NCBI GenBank assembly: GCA_918797485.1
Contig: CAKKNE010000002.1
Coordinates: 1,082,501-1,146,500, forward strand
DNA from: Pelagomonas calceolata
Lineage: Eukaryota > Sar > Pelagophyceae > Pelagomonadales > Pelagomonadaceae
DNA length: 64,000 bases
Reading direction: 5' to 3'
Numbering within the stretch: position 1 is the stretch's first letter; each line of letters starts with the position of its first letter. The notes below the pieces were generated by a model, which had not been told where the DNA came from, did no database searches, and saw nothing but the letters and a program-made list of their open reading frames with translations. Below, piece by piece: positions 16,622-25,861 of this stretch. Position numbers and translations under genes: made by a program.

Positions 16622-18588
16622 CTACCCGGCCTTGATCAGCTTCACGATGCCCCGGACCTTGCCCGCCACGCCGTCGCCGTAGAACAACTCGACCAGCCCC
16701 ATGGCGAAGTCCTGGCCCTTGCCTTTTGAGGGGTAGTGCAGCGGCGGCGGGATCGACGTCCGCGCGAAACCCAATTTATCTTCGCAGCACGACCGTGCTA
16801 AGCAGAGCCCGCGCAGGCCCTCCGGGCCCGCAAATTTATCAAATCCCGACTCGCCGACGCCGCCGAACGGTAGCGATTGCGACAAATAAGTCGTGCCCTC
16901 CAAATCGTTCACCGAGGACATACCCGCCTTGAGGCGCGACGCGACGGCCTTGGCCCGAGCGGTAGAAGCCGCGAAAGCGCACGACGACAACCCAAACGAA
17001 CAGGCGTTGGCTTTCGCAATGGCATCCTCGTCCGACGACGTGGGAGCGAAGACGCACATGATGGGCCCGAAGATCTCCTCCTGCGCGATGCGCGCTGTCG
17101 TCGGCACATCTACTAACACGGTGGGCGGGAAGAACGACGTCCCCACTAACTCCTGAGGCGGGATCTTGCCCTGCGATAAGATTCTCGCGCCCTTGCTCAC
17201 CGCATCATCAACTAAACCCTGCAATCGGTCTCTGGACAGCGACCCCATCGTCACCGCGCCGCAATCCACTTTGACATCCTCATTCGACGCACCCACGACC
17301 AATTGATCGGCTAACGGCTTGATCCTCGATAAAAACCCCTCGTAGACCGTCGACCCCACGAAGAACCGCTCGGGACCGGCGCAATTTTGGCCCATGCTCT
17401 GGAAGACGCCTCTCAGAGCAATCTGCGAGATCCGATCCAAGTCGGACGCAGAGCAGTCGTCGCAGACGACGAAGGGGTCCTTGCCGCCCAACTCCAAGAC
17501 TACCGGCGTTAGCGTTTTCGACGCCGTCTCCATGACTATCTTTCCTACTTCCGGAGAACCCACAAAGATGCACTTGTCAATTCCACCACTGACGAGAGCG
17601 GCACCGGCGGCGCCGTAGCCGTGGACCTGTGTGGAAATCAACCAGTGAGTCACGTGGACTTCGCGAACCTCCACGCCATCGAGCCGACGCGGTCACGGCG
17701 ACAACGTCGCGTCGATGGCCTGGAAACTCCACGCCATCGAGCAGACGCAGCTACGGAGACAGCGTGGGCCGCCCGAAATTTGATTTCCACACCGCTCTGA
17801 ACGATCTGCACAAGATCCTCGGGCGCGCCCACGGCCTTCAGGCATTCTCTGAGAGCCGCGCCGAAGTACCCAGCAGCGGACCAGGACGCGTAGGGCGACA
17901 CTTTCACCACAATCCCGTTCCCCGCCATCAGCGCCGCACTCACGGGATTGAAGACGTTGTGGAACGGGTAGTTCCAGGGCACGATCGCGCCGATGACGCC
18001 GAGCGGCCGGTACTCGACCCAGACGTTCTTCGTGAACCACACGAGACTTCCCGTGGCCCGCTTCTCATTCCGTAGTACAGATTCGCCGTTCGCCGCGAGC
18101 CATTTCAGTTTTTCGCAGGTCACGAGCACTTCCCCGAAAATTGCATCAGTGACGGTCTTGCCACTGTCCCTCACGGCCACCTTCGCGATCGTAGCTTGAT
18201 TTTCTACTACAAATCTAAGCATGGTCTTCATGAGTTGTCTCCTTTGTGAGAAAGAAGATTTAGCCCAGACCTCCTGCGCGGCGCGGCATTTTTTAATTTT
18301 GAGCTCGACGGTGTCCTTCGTGTCGGCTCGGACTTCGCCCAGGTAGGTGAGCGTACTCGGGTCCCAACACTTTACCACGGAGAAATCCGGCTTCGCCTTC
18401 TCGTGCTTCAATAAGTCAAATTTCGTCTCGGGCGCCGGCGGCTCGGCGAGCTCCTCGCTCACTACGACCTGCTTGCCGCCGATTGGTAGTAGGATGCTGG
18501 AGAACTGGAGGGCGTAGTAGGTGGCCACGGCCGCGGCGGCGTAGTAGAGGAGCTGCCCGATATCCACGGTGATCTCGTGGGAGTACAT
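16622..18588 (-). CDS. Aldehyde dehydrogenase, ALDH22/Msc7-like, two exons
   Basis: The N-terminus has one membrane helix (ITVDIGQLLYYAAAAVATYY), as in plant ALDH22A1 and yeast Msc7. ALDH hallmarks: the cofactor-site PLGVIGAIVPWNYPFHNVF; the glutamate motif VVLELGGKDPFVV; the catalytic cysteine segment FQSMGQNCAGPERFFV; QEEIFGPIMCVF; and SLPFGGVGESGFDKFAGPEG. Two open frames are joined by one intron. With donor GTTCAGAG and acceptor CACACAG (intron 17627-17802) the junction reads EDLVQIVHGYGAAGAAL, matching ALDH spacing, and the protein has 596 aa. An alternative donor 12 bases further in would add four residues. The intron is an introner-type insertion (separate entry). Substrate is unknown. 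Confidence 0.88.
17627..17794 (-). mobile_element. Introner element (ALDH22 intron), 168 bp
   Basis: Terminal inverted repeats CTGTGTGGAAATCAA at 17627-17641 and the mirrored copy at 17780-17794 (14 of 15 match). The flanking octamers CCGTGGAC and CTCTGAAC agree at 5 of 8, fitting an old target duplication altered by coding selection. It carries no ORF. Inside are two similar segments around CTCGATGGCGTGGAG, suggesting a partial internal duplication. It closely matches the element at 44221-44320, but in the opposite orientation relative to transcription. Confidence 0.8.
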
Positions 18589-18721
18589 CTTTGCAGCCGT
18601 GGAGTTGTTCTGGTGGCGGTGCAGCGCGGAGCGGTGAGCTATAACAAGGATTGATCCTTCGCTGTACTGTTACCTGTCACACGCGCCGCGAATAGCCGCT
18701 CGCGAGCGCAATCCACCGGGG

Positions 18722-18746
18722 TGCTAGTGTGTTACAGCCCGCTAGC
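18722..18746 (-). repeat. Dispersed GCTAG upstream motif, copy 8
   Basis: The minus strand reads GCTAGCGGGCTGTAACACAC then TAGCA. It is in the divergent gap 134 bp from the ALDH22 ATG and 210 bp from the ankyrin gene ATG. Confidence 0.75.
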
Positions 18747-18955
18747 TCGATTTTACGGCAGGTCCGGCGCGTCGGCCTAGGCGGGACATTGCGCTGCGCT
18801 TTAGCTGCACGTGACCAGCGCTGCAGCCTTGTTGCACTGGTCGCAACGAGTAGTGGCTCAACGCCGGCTTGTGCCCTAGCTCAGGTAGAGGTGTGCCGGG
18901 TCCTGCGGCAGCCGTCGTCGTTGTGGCCACCACTGCACGCTATACATCACTCGTG

Positions 18956-20230
18956 ATGGAGGCCCGCGCCGCGCAGTGGTTGGATGACCCGCCTTACGAT
19001 ACAGCCTTGATTTCCGCGGTGCCGATCGAGCGCTGCCACGTAATGGCAGAAATCTTCGCTGCGTGTAAGGACGGCAACGTCTTCGCGGTGCGGGATTGGC
19101 TCGAGGAGGCGTACGACCGAGACATGGGACTCACGATGGCCTTGTCGTTGAACCCGCTACATCGTGTTGACCCCGACCCATTCACAACCACGCCTCTGCA
19201 CGTCGCGTGTTACCAGGGTCACGTGGACGTCGTCCGATTGCTCCTCAGCCGCCTTGTCGCCGACGACCCTCATCTAGACCGAGTGGGCGGCCTCGCGATC
19301 AAGGGTTCCACGCTGCTCCATGCCGCTTGCACACGGAACGGTCCTGAACGCACTGACGGCAAAATTGCGGTGGTGAGGCTGCTGATGGAGTTTCTTGGTC
19401 ACGTCGCGACGGGCACGGGTTGGGTAGAACTTCTCCCACTCTCGGCGACACCCGACCGCGCCAAGGAGGCTGCCGAGTTTCGGGGCGCGGGCGAGCCGCA
19501 GACACCGCTGGAGATCGCGTGCGCGAGTGGCTACGCCGAGATTGTGCGAGCTCTCATCGCAGGCGGCGCCGACGCCGACGCGGTGAATAATGAGTGCATG
19601 GGCGTGACACCGCTGATGCTGGCGTGCCGGTCGGACGAGCGGGGCGCGCTCGCGGTAGTCAAGCTCCTCCTCGAACTTGGCGCCGATCTTACCCGGACGG
19701 GGGGAGTCGATGGCAACACGCCCTTGCACTTTGCATGCCGTTCCCTGAGAGCGTCGAGTTGCGAACGCTCCGAGGTCGCACGCTTACTATTGGCGCGGGG
19801 CGCTGCGTTTGACCTGGAAAACACGAAGGGCAATACTGCGTTAAGCTATGGGTCAAGGAGACTCTTCGACGACGAGATGCGCCTCGCGCTCTGGCGCCGC
19901 CTCAAGCTCTACGCCTTCGGGAGACCCTCCAAGTATACGCAGTCGGCGTTGCACCGCGTCGCGGGCCTGCCCGAGCTCTCGCACCACATTGGTTCGTTCT
20001 TGGTTCTCCGCTCCGTGGATCTCATGCTTTCGAACCGCGAGCGTGCCGCCGTCCTCCGCGCCATCGCCGAGATCGACGGCAAGGCCACGCAGAAGACGAT
20101 CCGCCGGAATGCCGAGGCAATCCTTGGCATGACCAGCGGCGGCCTCGACGCCAAAAAGGTGGGGGTCAGGCACATCTGCTTCAAGGAGGTCTGGAAGTTG
20201 GGGCTAGAGGGCGTTGGCCCTGCTGCGTAA
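18956..20230 (+). CDS. Ankyrin-repeat protein
   Basis: The frame opens at TTG 18869. ATG 18956 (MEARAAQWLDDPPYDT) gives 424 aa. At least five ankyrin repeats are visible between about residues 80 and 310: TTPLHVACYQGHVDVVRLLL, STLLHAACTRNG, QTPLEIACASGYAEIVRALI, VTPLMLACRSDERGALAVVK, NTPLHFACRSLRA and NTALSYGSRR. The remaining 110 residues are helical and charged, without a recognised domain. No signal peptide or membrane segment. The protein is likely a cytosolic or nuclear interaction scaffold; partners are unknown. It ends 14 bp from the convergent AlkB-like stop. Confidence 0.85.
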   Translation: MEARAAQWLDDPPYDTALISAVPIERCHVMAEIFAACKDGNVFAVRDWLEEAYDRDMGLTMALSLNPLHRVDPDPFTTTPLHVACYQGHVDVVRLLLSRLVADDPHLDRVGGLAIKGSTLLHAACTRNGPERTDGKIAVVRLLMEFLGHVATGTGWVELLPLSATPDRAKEAAEFRGAGEPQTPLEIACASGYAEIVRALIAGGADADAVNNECMGVTPLMLACRSDERGALAVVKLLLELGADLTRTGGVDGNTPLHFACRSLRASSCERSEVARLLLARGAAFDLENTKGNTALSYGSRRLFDDEMRLALWRRLKLYAFGRPSKYTQSALHRVAGLPELSHHIGSFLVLRSVDLMLSNRERAAVLRAIAEIDGKATQKTIRRNAEAILGMTSGGLDAKKVGVRHICFKEVWKLGLEGVGPAA

Positions 20231-20244
20231 TGTCTAGTGAATTG

Positions 20245-20937
20245 TTACCTCTTACGCTTCCGTGCCAACAAGTCACCCGGCGCCCTGAACTGGCGGAACG
20301 TCCACGAGATCCGGCGCCCCGGTTCTCCTTCATCTTTCTTGCGGCGCTTCGGGACCCCATGCACGTGTGTCTGCTGGCAGCTGCCGCCCATAATCAGCAG
20401 ATCGCCGTCGCCCAAATACAACTCGAGCGGCACCGAGTCCGCGGCGTCCGCTTCGAGGGACGCGGGCACCTTCTTCCGCGGCTTGAGCGTGAAGCGCCGT
20501 GAAGCGCCCCACGACACGGACGCGACGGGCGCGCTCGGAACCAGCGCGCGCTCGTCGTCTCTATGATCTCCGAGCCAGTGGTCGGGCTCGTACCAGTTCT
20601 GGAGGCAACTGTTCAGGTCGGACCCGGACCCGAGGGCTTCGTTACATTCAGAGAGCAGTTCGCCGCACGCCGTCGTCGATTCAATAGGCGTCGCCTGGGC
20701 GACCTGCCCTGCATACGCGTAGGACACGTCGCCGAAGGCCCGCGAGTAGCGGTTCTCGTAGCAGCGGCGGTTAAACACGACGACTTCCCGCCTCTCGGCC
20801 GGATGCAATTCCCACTCCGCGTCGAAGCGCGCCGGCGTCGACGGCCGCCAGCGGGATACATGCAGCGCCCACGACGCGGCCGAGAGTGTGTGCAGCGTGC
20901 CGCCCAGCCTCGCGTGGAGCTCCGTCGCCTTCATCAT
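20245..20937 (-). CDS. AlkB-like Fe(II)/2-oxoglutarate dioxygenase
   Basis: A 230-aa protein resembling ALKBH2/3-type enzymes. The iron ligands are visible as H-x-D in NWYEPDHWLGDHRDDERALV and the distal His in GGSCQQTHVHGVPKR. The 2OG-binding arginines follow in RRISWTFRQF. Supporting segments: ASVSWGASRRFTLKPRK and LYLGDGDLLIMGG. Family knowledge: such enzymes oxidatively remove methyl groups from DNA, RNA or protein side chains; the substrate cannot be fixed here. The start ATGATG (20937/20934) overlaps the stop of the upstream 70-aa ORF in an ATGA arrangement, and there is no separate intergenic region, so the two may share a transcript. Confidence 0.85.
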   Translation of the reverse strand: MMKATELHARLGGTLHTLSAASWALHVSRWRPSTPARFDAEWELHPAERREVVVFNRRCYENRYSRAFGDVSYAYAGQVAQATPIESTTACGELLSECNEALGSGSDLNSCLQNWYEPDHWLGDHRDDERALVPSAPVASVSWGASRRFTLKPRKKVPASLEADAADSVPLELYLGDGDLLIMGGSCQQTHVHGVPKRRKKDEGEPGRRISWTFRQFRAPGDLLARKRKR

Positions 20938-21146
20938 GTGAATTTCTCGAACAAGATGGCCAGCACGATGGCCGCGGCGAAGAACCCGCTCTTTTCGACG
21001 ATGGCTTTCCCCACGACCGGATCGATGCCGCGCCGCTCGTCGGAGTCAGGCTGGGCGTCGAGTCGCGGCGTCCGCACACGCGGCGGCAGCGTGAATGCAG
21101 TGGCAGCGGCCGCAGCGATGGCGAGCAGCCCGTAGCACCGTCGCAT
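20934..21146 (-). CDS. Small plastid-targeted membrane protein (70 aa)
   Basis: Starts at ATG 21144-21146; the open frame above it begins at a GTG. The N-terminus MRRCYGLLAIAAAAATAFTL has a signal peptide ending A-T-A-F, a stramenopile plastid-targeting context, then a basic transit stretch (PPRVRTPR). The mature part is about 45 residues: an acidic linker, then DPVVGKAIVEKSGFFAAAIV running into a single membrane helix ending FEKFT. This recalls small photosystem or light-harvesting subunits; I cannot name it. Its stop TGA overlaps the start of the AlkB-like gene by four bases. Confidence 0.65.
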   Translation of the reverse strand: MRRCYGLLAIAAAAATAFTLPPRVRTPRLDAQPDSDERRGIDPVVGKAIVEKSGFFAAAIVLAILFEKFT

Positions 21147-21313
21147 TGAGTCGCGATGCACGCACAGTCCAGGCTCGAGCACTCAAGTAGCGTATGTCTG
21201 ATGCCAGGACCGAGCTGTGTGTGCGGTGCGAAAAAGGACTTGATAATAGAGAACCCGAACTCACCCTAGGGGGTCCGCCTCGGTTGAAGCGTCTGCGGTG
21301 CTGCCTGTCTGCT

Positions 21314-21339
21314 GGCTAGCGGCTGTAAGACACTAGCAA
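21314..21339 (+). repeat. Dispersed GCTAG upstream motif, copy 9
   Basis: Reads GGCTAGCGGCTGTAAGACAC then TAGCAA. It lies 168 bp from the small plastid protein ATG and 218 bp upstream of the first lectin-like gene. The sequence after it is shared with the second lectin-like gene's leader. Confidence 0.8.
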
Positions 21340-21556
21340 ACCACAAACCCGTGATTAAGGCATATGGTTCGTCTATTAGCTATGGGACATGCTGCCCGAG
21401 GGCTGGGAACGGGCGACTTTTCAGGGCGAGCTGGATACAGGCTTGTTGTTACCCAAGCTGTGCTGGGAGTGGGAGCGTTGTTGTCGTCCGAGCGTTCAGC
21501 AAGCTGCCCCGTGGTCCCTGTGGTCTGTCCTCGGGCGCTGGTGGGCGGGCAGCCCC

Positions 21557-24500
21557 ATGGCCCACGGCCCCTGGGGATCATTGTCTCTGGTGTTTGCTGC
21601 TCTTAGTGTTTGCGGCGCCCTGGGTGGATCCTGCCTCTTCGACTTCGAAGACACCGCCATCGACAGCTGCCCCAGCGGGTGGACCTGCACGGGCGACGCG
21701 CGCGTCGTCTCCCGATACACGTGCGTGTCCGGTTGCGGGACGCCGCTGCCCAACGCCCAGGGCGAGCAGTACTTTTCGATTGGCGGGGACGGCGACACGG
21801 GCACGGCGCAGTCGCCGACGTTCGAACTCCCGTCCGACGCCCAAAGCCTTGAATTCCTGCGGTGCGGCGGCGCGGATTCCCCCTCCGGCGTTTCGGTTCA
21901 CCGCGAGAGCGGCAGCGTGGTCTGCTCAAGCAGTCGCGGCGACGACACGGATTCGTTCTTCTGGGATTCCTGCGACGTCTCCAGCGCCGACGGCGAGAGA
22001 GTCTACGTGCGGATCGTCGACACTCAATCTTCCTCTTGGGGAAAGGTCTTCGTGGACAACATTCGCCTCGACGGCGGCGGCGATGGGTGCGATGATAGCG
22101 GCGATTCTTCGGGTTCAAACTGCGACCGTAGCCTATGCTCGAGCGTCGCCGACGACTGCTGCGCGCCGCTGAGCATTGGCGAGGCGGCGACGTGCCGGAA
22201 CGGCTACGTGGCGCAGCGGACCGGAAACGGGTGCTTTGGGTACGGCGAGGGCGATTACACGTGCTGCTCGACGTCCGCTAGTGATTCAAACTGCGCAGCG
22301 GCGAGCACCGGCGCTTGCCTCGAGGGCGGCGGTGTCGACAACGACTGCTGCGCTACTTGCGGCAACGGGGGCTGCGCGTCTGGTTATACCTATGCTGGTC
22401 AAGTTGTCATCGACAGCGGGACGCTCTCTTCGACGTACCCTGACTTCTACCCTCATTGTGGCACGATGTACTGCGGCAACACGTGCTGCGTGCCGTCGAG
22501 TGGTGGTTCGGAGCCAGACGAGGGCGAGGCCGCGCCCTGCAATGGAGGCCACGATGACGCGGAGCGGATACTAAGCTGTATCAAACAATTCTCCGCCTCG
22601 GAGTGGCTCGGCTGCACCTCAGATGGGAGATACGAGTGCCACTGCAGCAATGACGATGGGGTCAACTACTGCTGCGGTAGCCAGAACCAAGCTGAGGCCA
22701 TCGCGATATGGGAACAATGCCTCGGGGAAGGTGGCTCCTCTACTACTGGATTTACGATCACAAGCTCAAACGTGCATTGGGACGAATGTCCCGGCGAGTG
22801 TGCCGCCATTGGGGGCACATTCGCTTGCATCAGCGACGAGTCGCAGAATGGGCAAGCCTTGGCGGCGTTCGGGGGCAGTTGTCCCGACGGAGCGGACGAC
22901 TGCGGGGCATGGATCGCGGTGAACGATAAGGCGTCGGAGGGCAACTGGATCTGCACGGCCGACGGCAGCACACAAACCTATCAACCTTGGTCTGCCATTG
23001 GTAGTGAACCCAACGGCGGCTCCGGCGAGAATTGCGCGAATATGTGGGGCCCAAACTCGGGAAGAAACGACGGGGCGTGGAACGACTACGGCTGTACCGA
23101 TGCTCGCATGCCATGCATATGTAGGGGCGGGGGCGATGACGAGGACTACTCCTTAACGTACTACGATGACGGGTCGCGCCAGACGTACGAGTGGATGAAG
23201 AGCAGCTGCGCAACAAAGGGCAAGCGCCTGTGCACGTACGGCGAGATTTGCCCCAATGGAGGCCCGCACCAGGCCCCGTACGGCGGACAGCAAGCAAGCA
23301 CTGATATGTGGGCGCCAATAACTCCCGATGCGGGCGAGGGCGGCAGCAGGAACCAGGATTGGGTTCAGATCGGGACGCGTGACGGTGGTATGTGCAACAA
23401 ACACAGCTCGTTTTACGGTGGCGTGCATCCTGACGAGTGCTGCTGTGGAGACTGGTGCAATACGAACGTGCAACAGGTGGCTAAGCGCATATATGCGTGC
23501 TGTGACGGGGAAGGTGGCTCCTCTACTACTACGACCGGTACGAACTGCCGAAGCGACATCTGCACGGACTACGCAGAGGACTGCTGCGCGCCGGACGACG
23601 AGCCCCGCGGGTGCAGCCTCGCGGGCTACGAGGTGCAAGATGACTGGGTGGGCTCGTCGGGCTGGCCATCATGCGTCAGCACGTACGGCCAGGAGTCGGT
23701 GTATCAATGCTGCTCGACGTCCTCGACTGGCTCCTCCGATGCGCTCTTCGTCGCCGGGCCCTCGGGCGGCGACTATCGACGGCGGCGGCGGCGACGACAT
23801 CCGGGCGACGTGTCAGTGCGCCTCGGAATACGAGTGGTGGGACGACCGCCGGCTCTCCGCCGTCGACGAGCCGCGGCGTCTGGGTCACTGCTGCGACTAC
23901 GGTGCGTACTGCTCCTGCATGGAGTCGGAGCTCGGCGCCGGCTGCACTGCGCCCGACTGCGGCGACTGGGACGAGGACGAGGACTGCGGCTCCGACGCAA
24001 CCAGTGGCTCGGACGCAGACGTGACGTGCTCCTTGGTAATCAACGACGAAATTACCGCCGTGTACGTCGACGGGCAGGACGTCACGGACTCTCTCTGCGG
24101 CGAGTGGCCGGCGACGCTCAGATTCTCCAGCGCGGCGAGTCTCTTCGCAATCAGCGGCTACGACAATCAGGGCGGATGCCAGTACGGCGGATTCGCGATG
24201 CGCTGCTCCACGGCGGACGGAACCGGGCCGTGGCACGGCCTGACGGCCGACACGCAGAACTGGCGCGGGACCAACTGGGTCTCTGGGAGCAGTTGGACGC
24301 AACTCGGCTTCGACGACAGTGCCTGGCAGACTCCCTCCGTGGGTGGCGAACCGCAGTACGGGTCCGAACTCGTCGGGGGCGGCGACACGATTTGCGTCGA
24401 GGGCGATTTCTACTTCCGAAGAGAGGTTGATCACCCGACGCCCCTCGAATCGCCCTTCCTCGTCACCGGCGACCTCACCTTCGAAGGCATGACGTACGAA

Positions 24501-25406
24501 GCGGCGCTGGACAACACCAACGTCTTCCTCGCCGCCGTCGCCGATCTCTGCGGCGTGGCCGCGTCCGCCGTGACCGTGGAAATCTCGAGGGCCCGCCGCC
24601 GTCGTCGCCTCGCGGAGGGAATCGTGGTGACGTACACCGTGGGCGTCGCGTCCGCGAACGAAGCTCAGACGGTCACGAGCGCGATTTCGAGCAGCTCGAC
24701 AGCAGACGTCGACGCCGCAATCAGCAAAGCCGCGACGAACGCGGGCGTCGACGACGATTTCGACGGCGTCACGACGACCAACGTGGGTACGCCCACGGCG
24801 ACGGCGTCCGACGACGACGGTGGGTCCTCCAGCGGTAAAGACGACGGGCCGGATGCTGCGTCGGCGGCGACGATCATAGCGTCCGTCGCGGCGGCTATGT
24901 GTGTGGTCTTGATTGGAGTCGTCGGTCTTCTTTACTGGAAGACGCAGCAGGTCCAGGGCCGACCGGTGAGGCCCGTGGGCGCGGTCGCGGTGGAGATGGC
25001 CACGTACGGACAGACGATGGTCGCCCCCAGCTACGTCCTCAAGGCGAACAGCGACGAGGTCTGGCGGGACCCCGCCCCCCGGGCGTCGGCGCCGCCCGGC
25101 CGAAGCTTTTGCATCGACTGCGGTGCGGCGATCCAGGGCCGGTTCTGTGGCGCATGCGGGCGGAATCAGCCCGCGGCGGCTCAGCCCGTGGCGGAACAGC
25201 CACCCTTTGTGGCGCCGACGCTTTTCCGGCGGCAGCCAATGGACAATAATCAAGGCGCGCCGCACAGCCTTCCCGTAGAGATCATCAGCGCCGCCGGACA
25301 AGGGCCGCCGGCCGGCGCTCGACCCGTCCCGCAGGGGTCCGTGGTACAAGGCTCCGTGGTGCAGGGGCCCGCCGTGCAGGAACCCGCCGAGCAGGGGTAC
25401 CTTTAG
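21557..25406 (+). CDS. Large type-I surface protein with C-type-lectin-like modules, frame break
   Basis: The start at ATG 21557 gives a signal peptide MAHGPWGSLSLVFAALSVCG. Then come a MAM/jelly-roll-like domain (ending KVFVDNIRLDG), Cys-rich repeats (LCSSVADDCCAPL), a C-type-lectin-like module (SSNVHWDECPGECAAIGGTF to MPCICRGGG) and a second Cys module (YSLTYYDDGSRQTYEWMKSS to CCCGDWCNTNVQQ). The frame then switches near 23740-23790. The downstream frame continues with a galactose-binding-like region, an SEA-like region, a membrane helix (AATIIASVAAAMCVVLIGVV) and a cytoplasmic zinc ribbon (FCIDCGAAIQGRFCGACGRN). It ends in a QGSVVQGSVVQGP-type repeat tail. At the switch (GPSGGDY) the paralogue at 25862 continues into another lectin domain, so a deletion, an assembly error or a decayed gene are all possible. 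Probably a cell-surface binding protein. Confidence 0.65.
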
Positions 25407-25595
25407 GTCCGTTCGCTTTGTCGAAGAAGAATGATCACTCCCCCTCCCCGCGGCAGATGGTGTTGCCGGCGTCCGCGTATATACCTTTTCTGACAATTGA
25501 CCCAGAGGGGGGCCAACTTAGATCTCGCGAGCAGCCTGTAGCACAGTCCAGGACTCAAGCACTTAAGACTTTTTTGGCAAAACTTGGCTTGGCAT

Positions 25596-25620
25596 GGCTA
25601 GCGGCGTAAGACACTAGCAA
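25596..25620 (+). repeat. Dispersed GCTAG upstream motif, copy 10
   Basis: Reads GGCTAGCGGCGTAAGACACT then AGCAA, 242 bp upstream of the second lectin-like gene. It is at the same place as copy 9 in the first tandem unit. Confidence 0.8.
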
Positions 25621-25861
25621 GCAAAATCTGGGGCAAGGCGTATGGTTCGTCTATTAGCTATGGGACGTCGTCCGGAGGGCTTGGGACGAGCGATTTTTTA
25701 GCGCGGATATACAGGCTGATAACACTGAGGAGCTTGGCTTGGGCAACAAGCGCCAAGGAGTAGAGCTTTGTTTATCGTCCGAGTGGTTCGAGAAGCTGCT
25801 TCGTGGTCCCTGTGGTCTGTCCTCGTGCGCTGGTGGGCGCTGGGATCGCTGGGGCAGCCCC

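Noticed and set aside
17627-17802. Two separate ALDH genes at 16622-17674 and 17650-18588
   Set aside because: Together they form one complete ALDH with a bounded introner between; neither half is a full enzyme.
23676-25496. 606-codon minus-strand frame opposite the first lectin-like gene
   Set aside because: Arg/Val-rich antisense composition with no domain; the plus strand carries clear modules, a membrane helix and a zinc ribbon.
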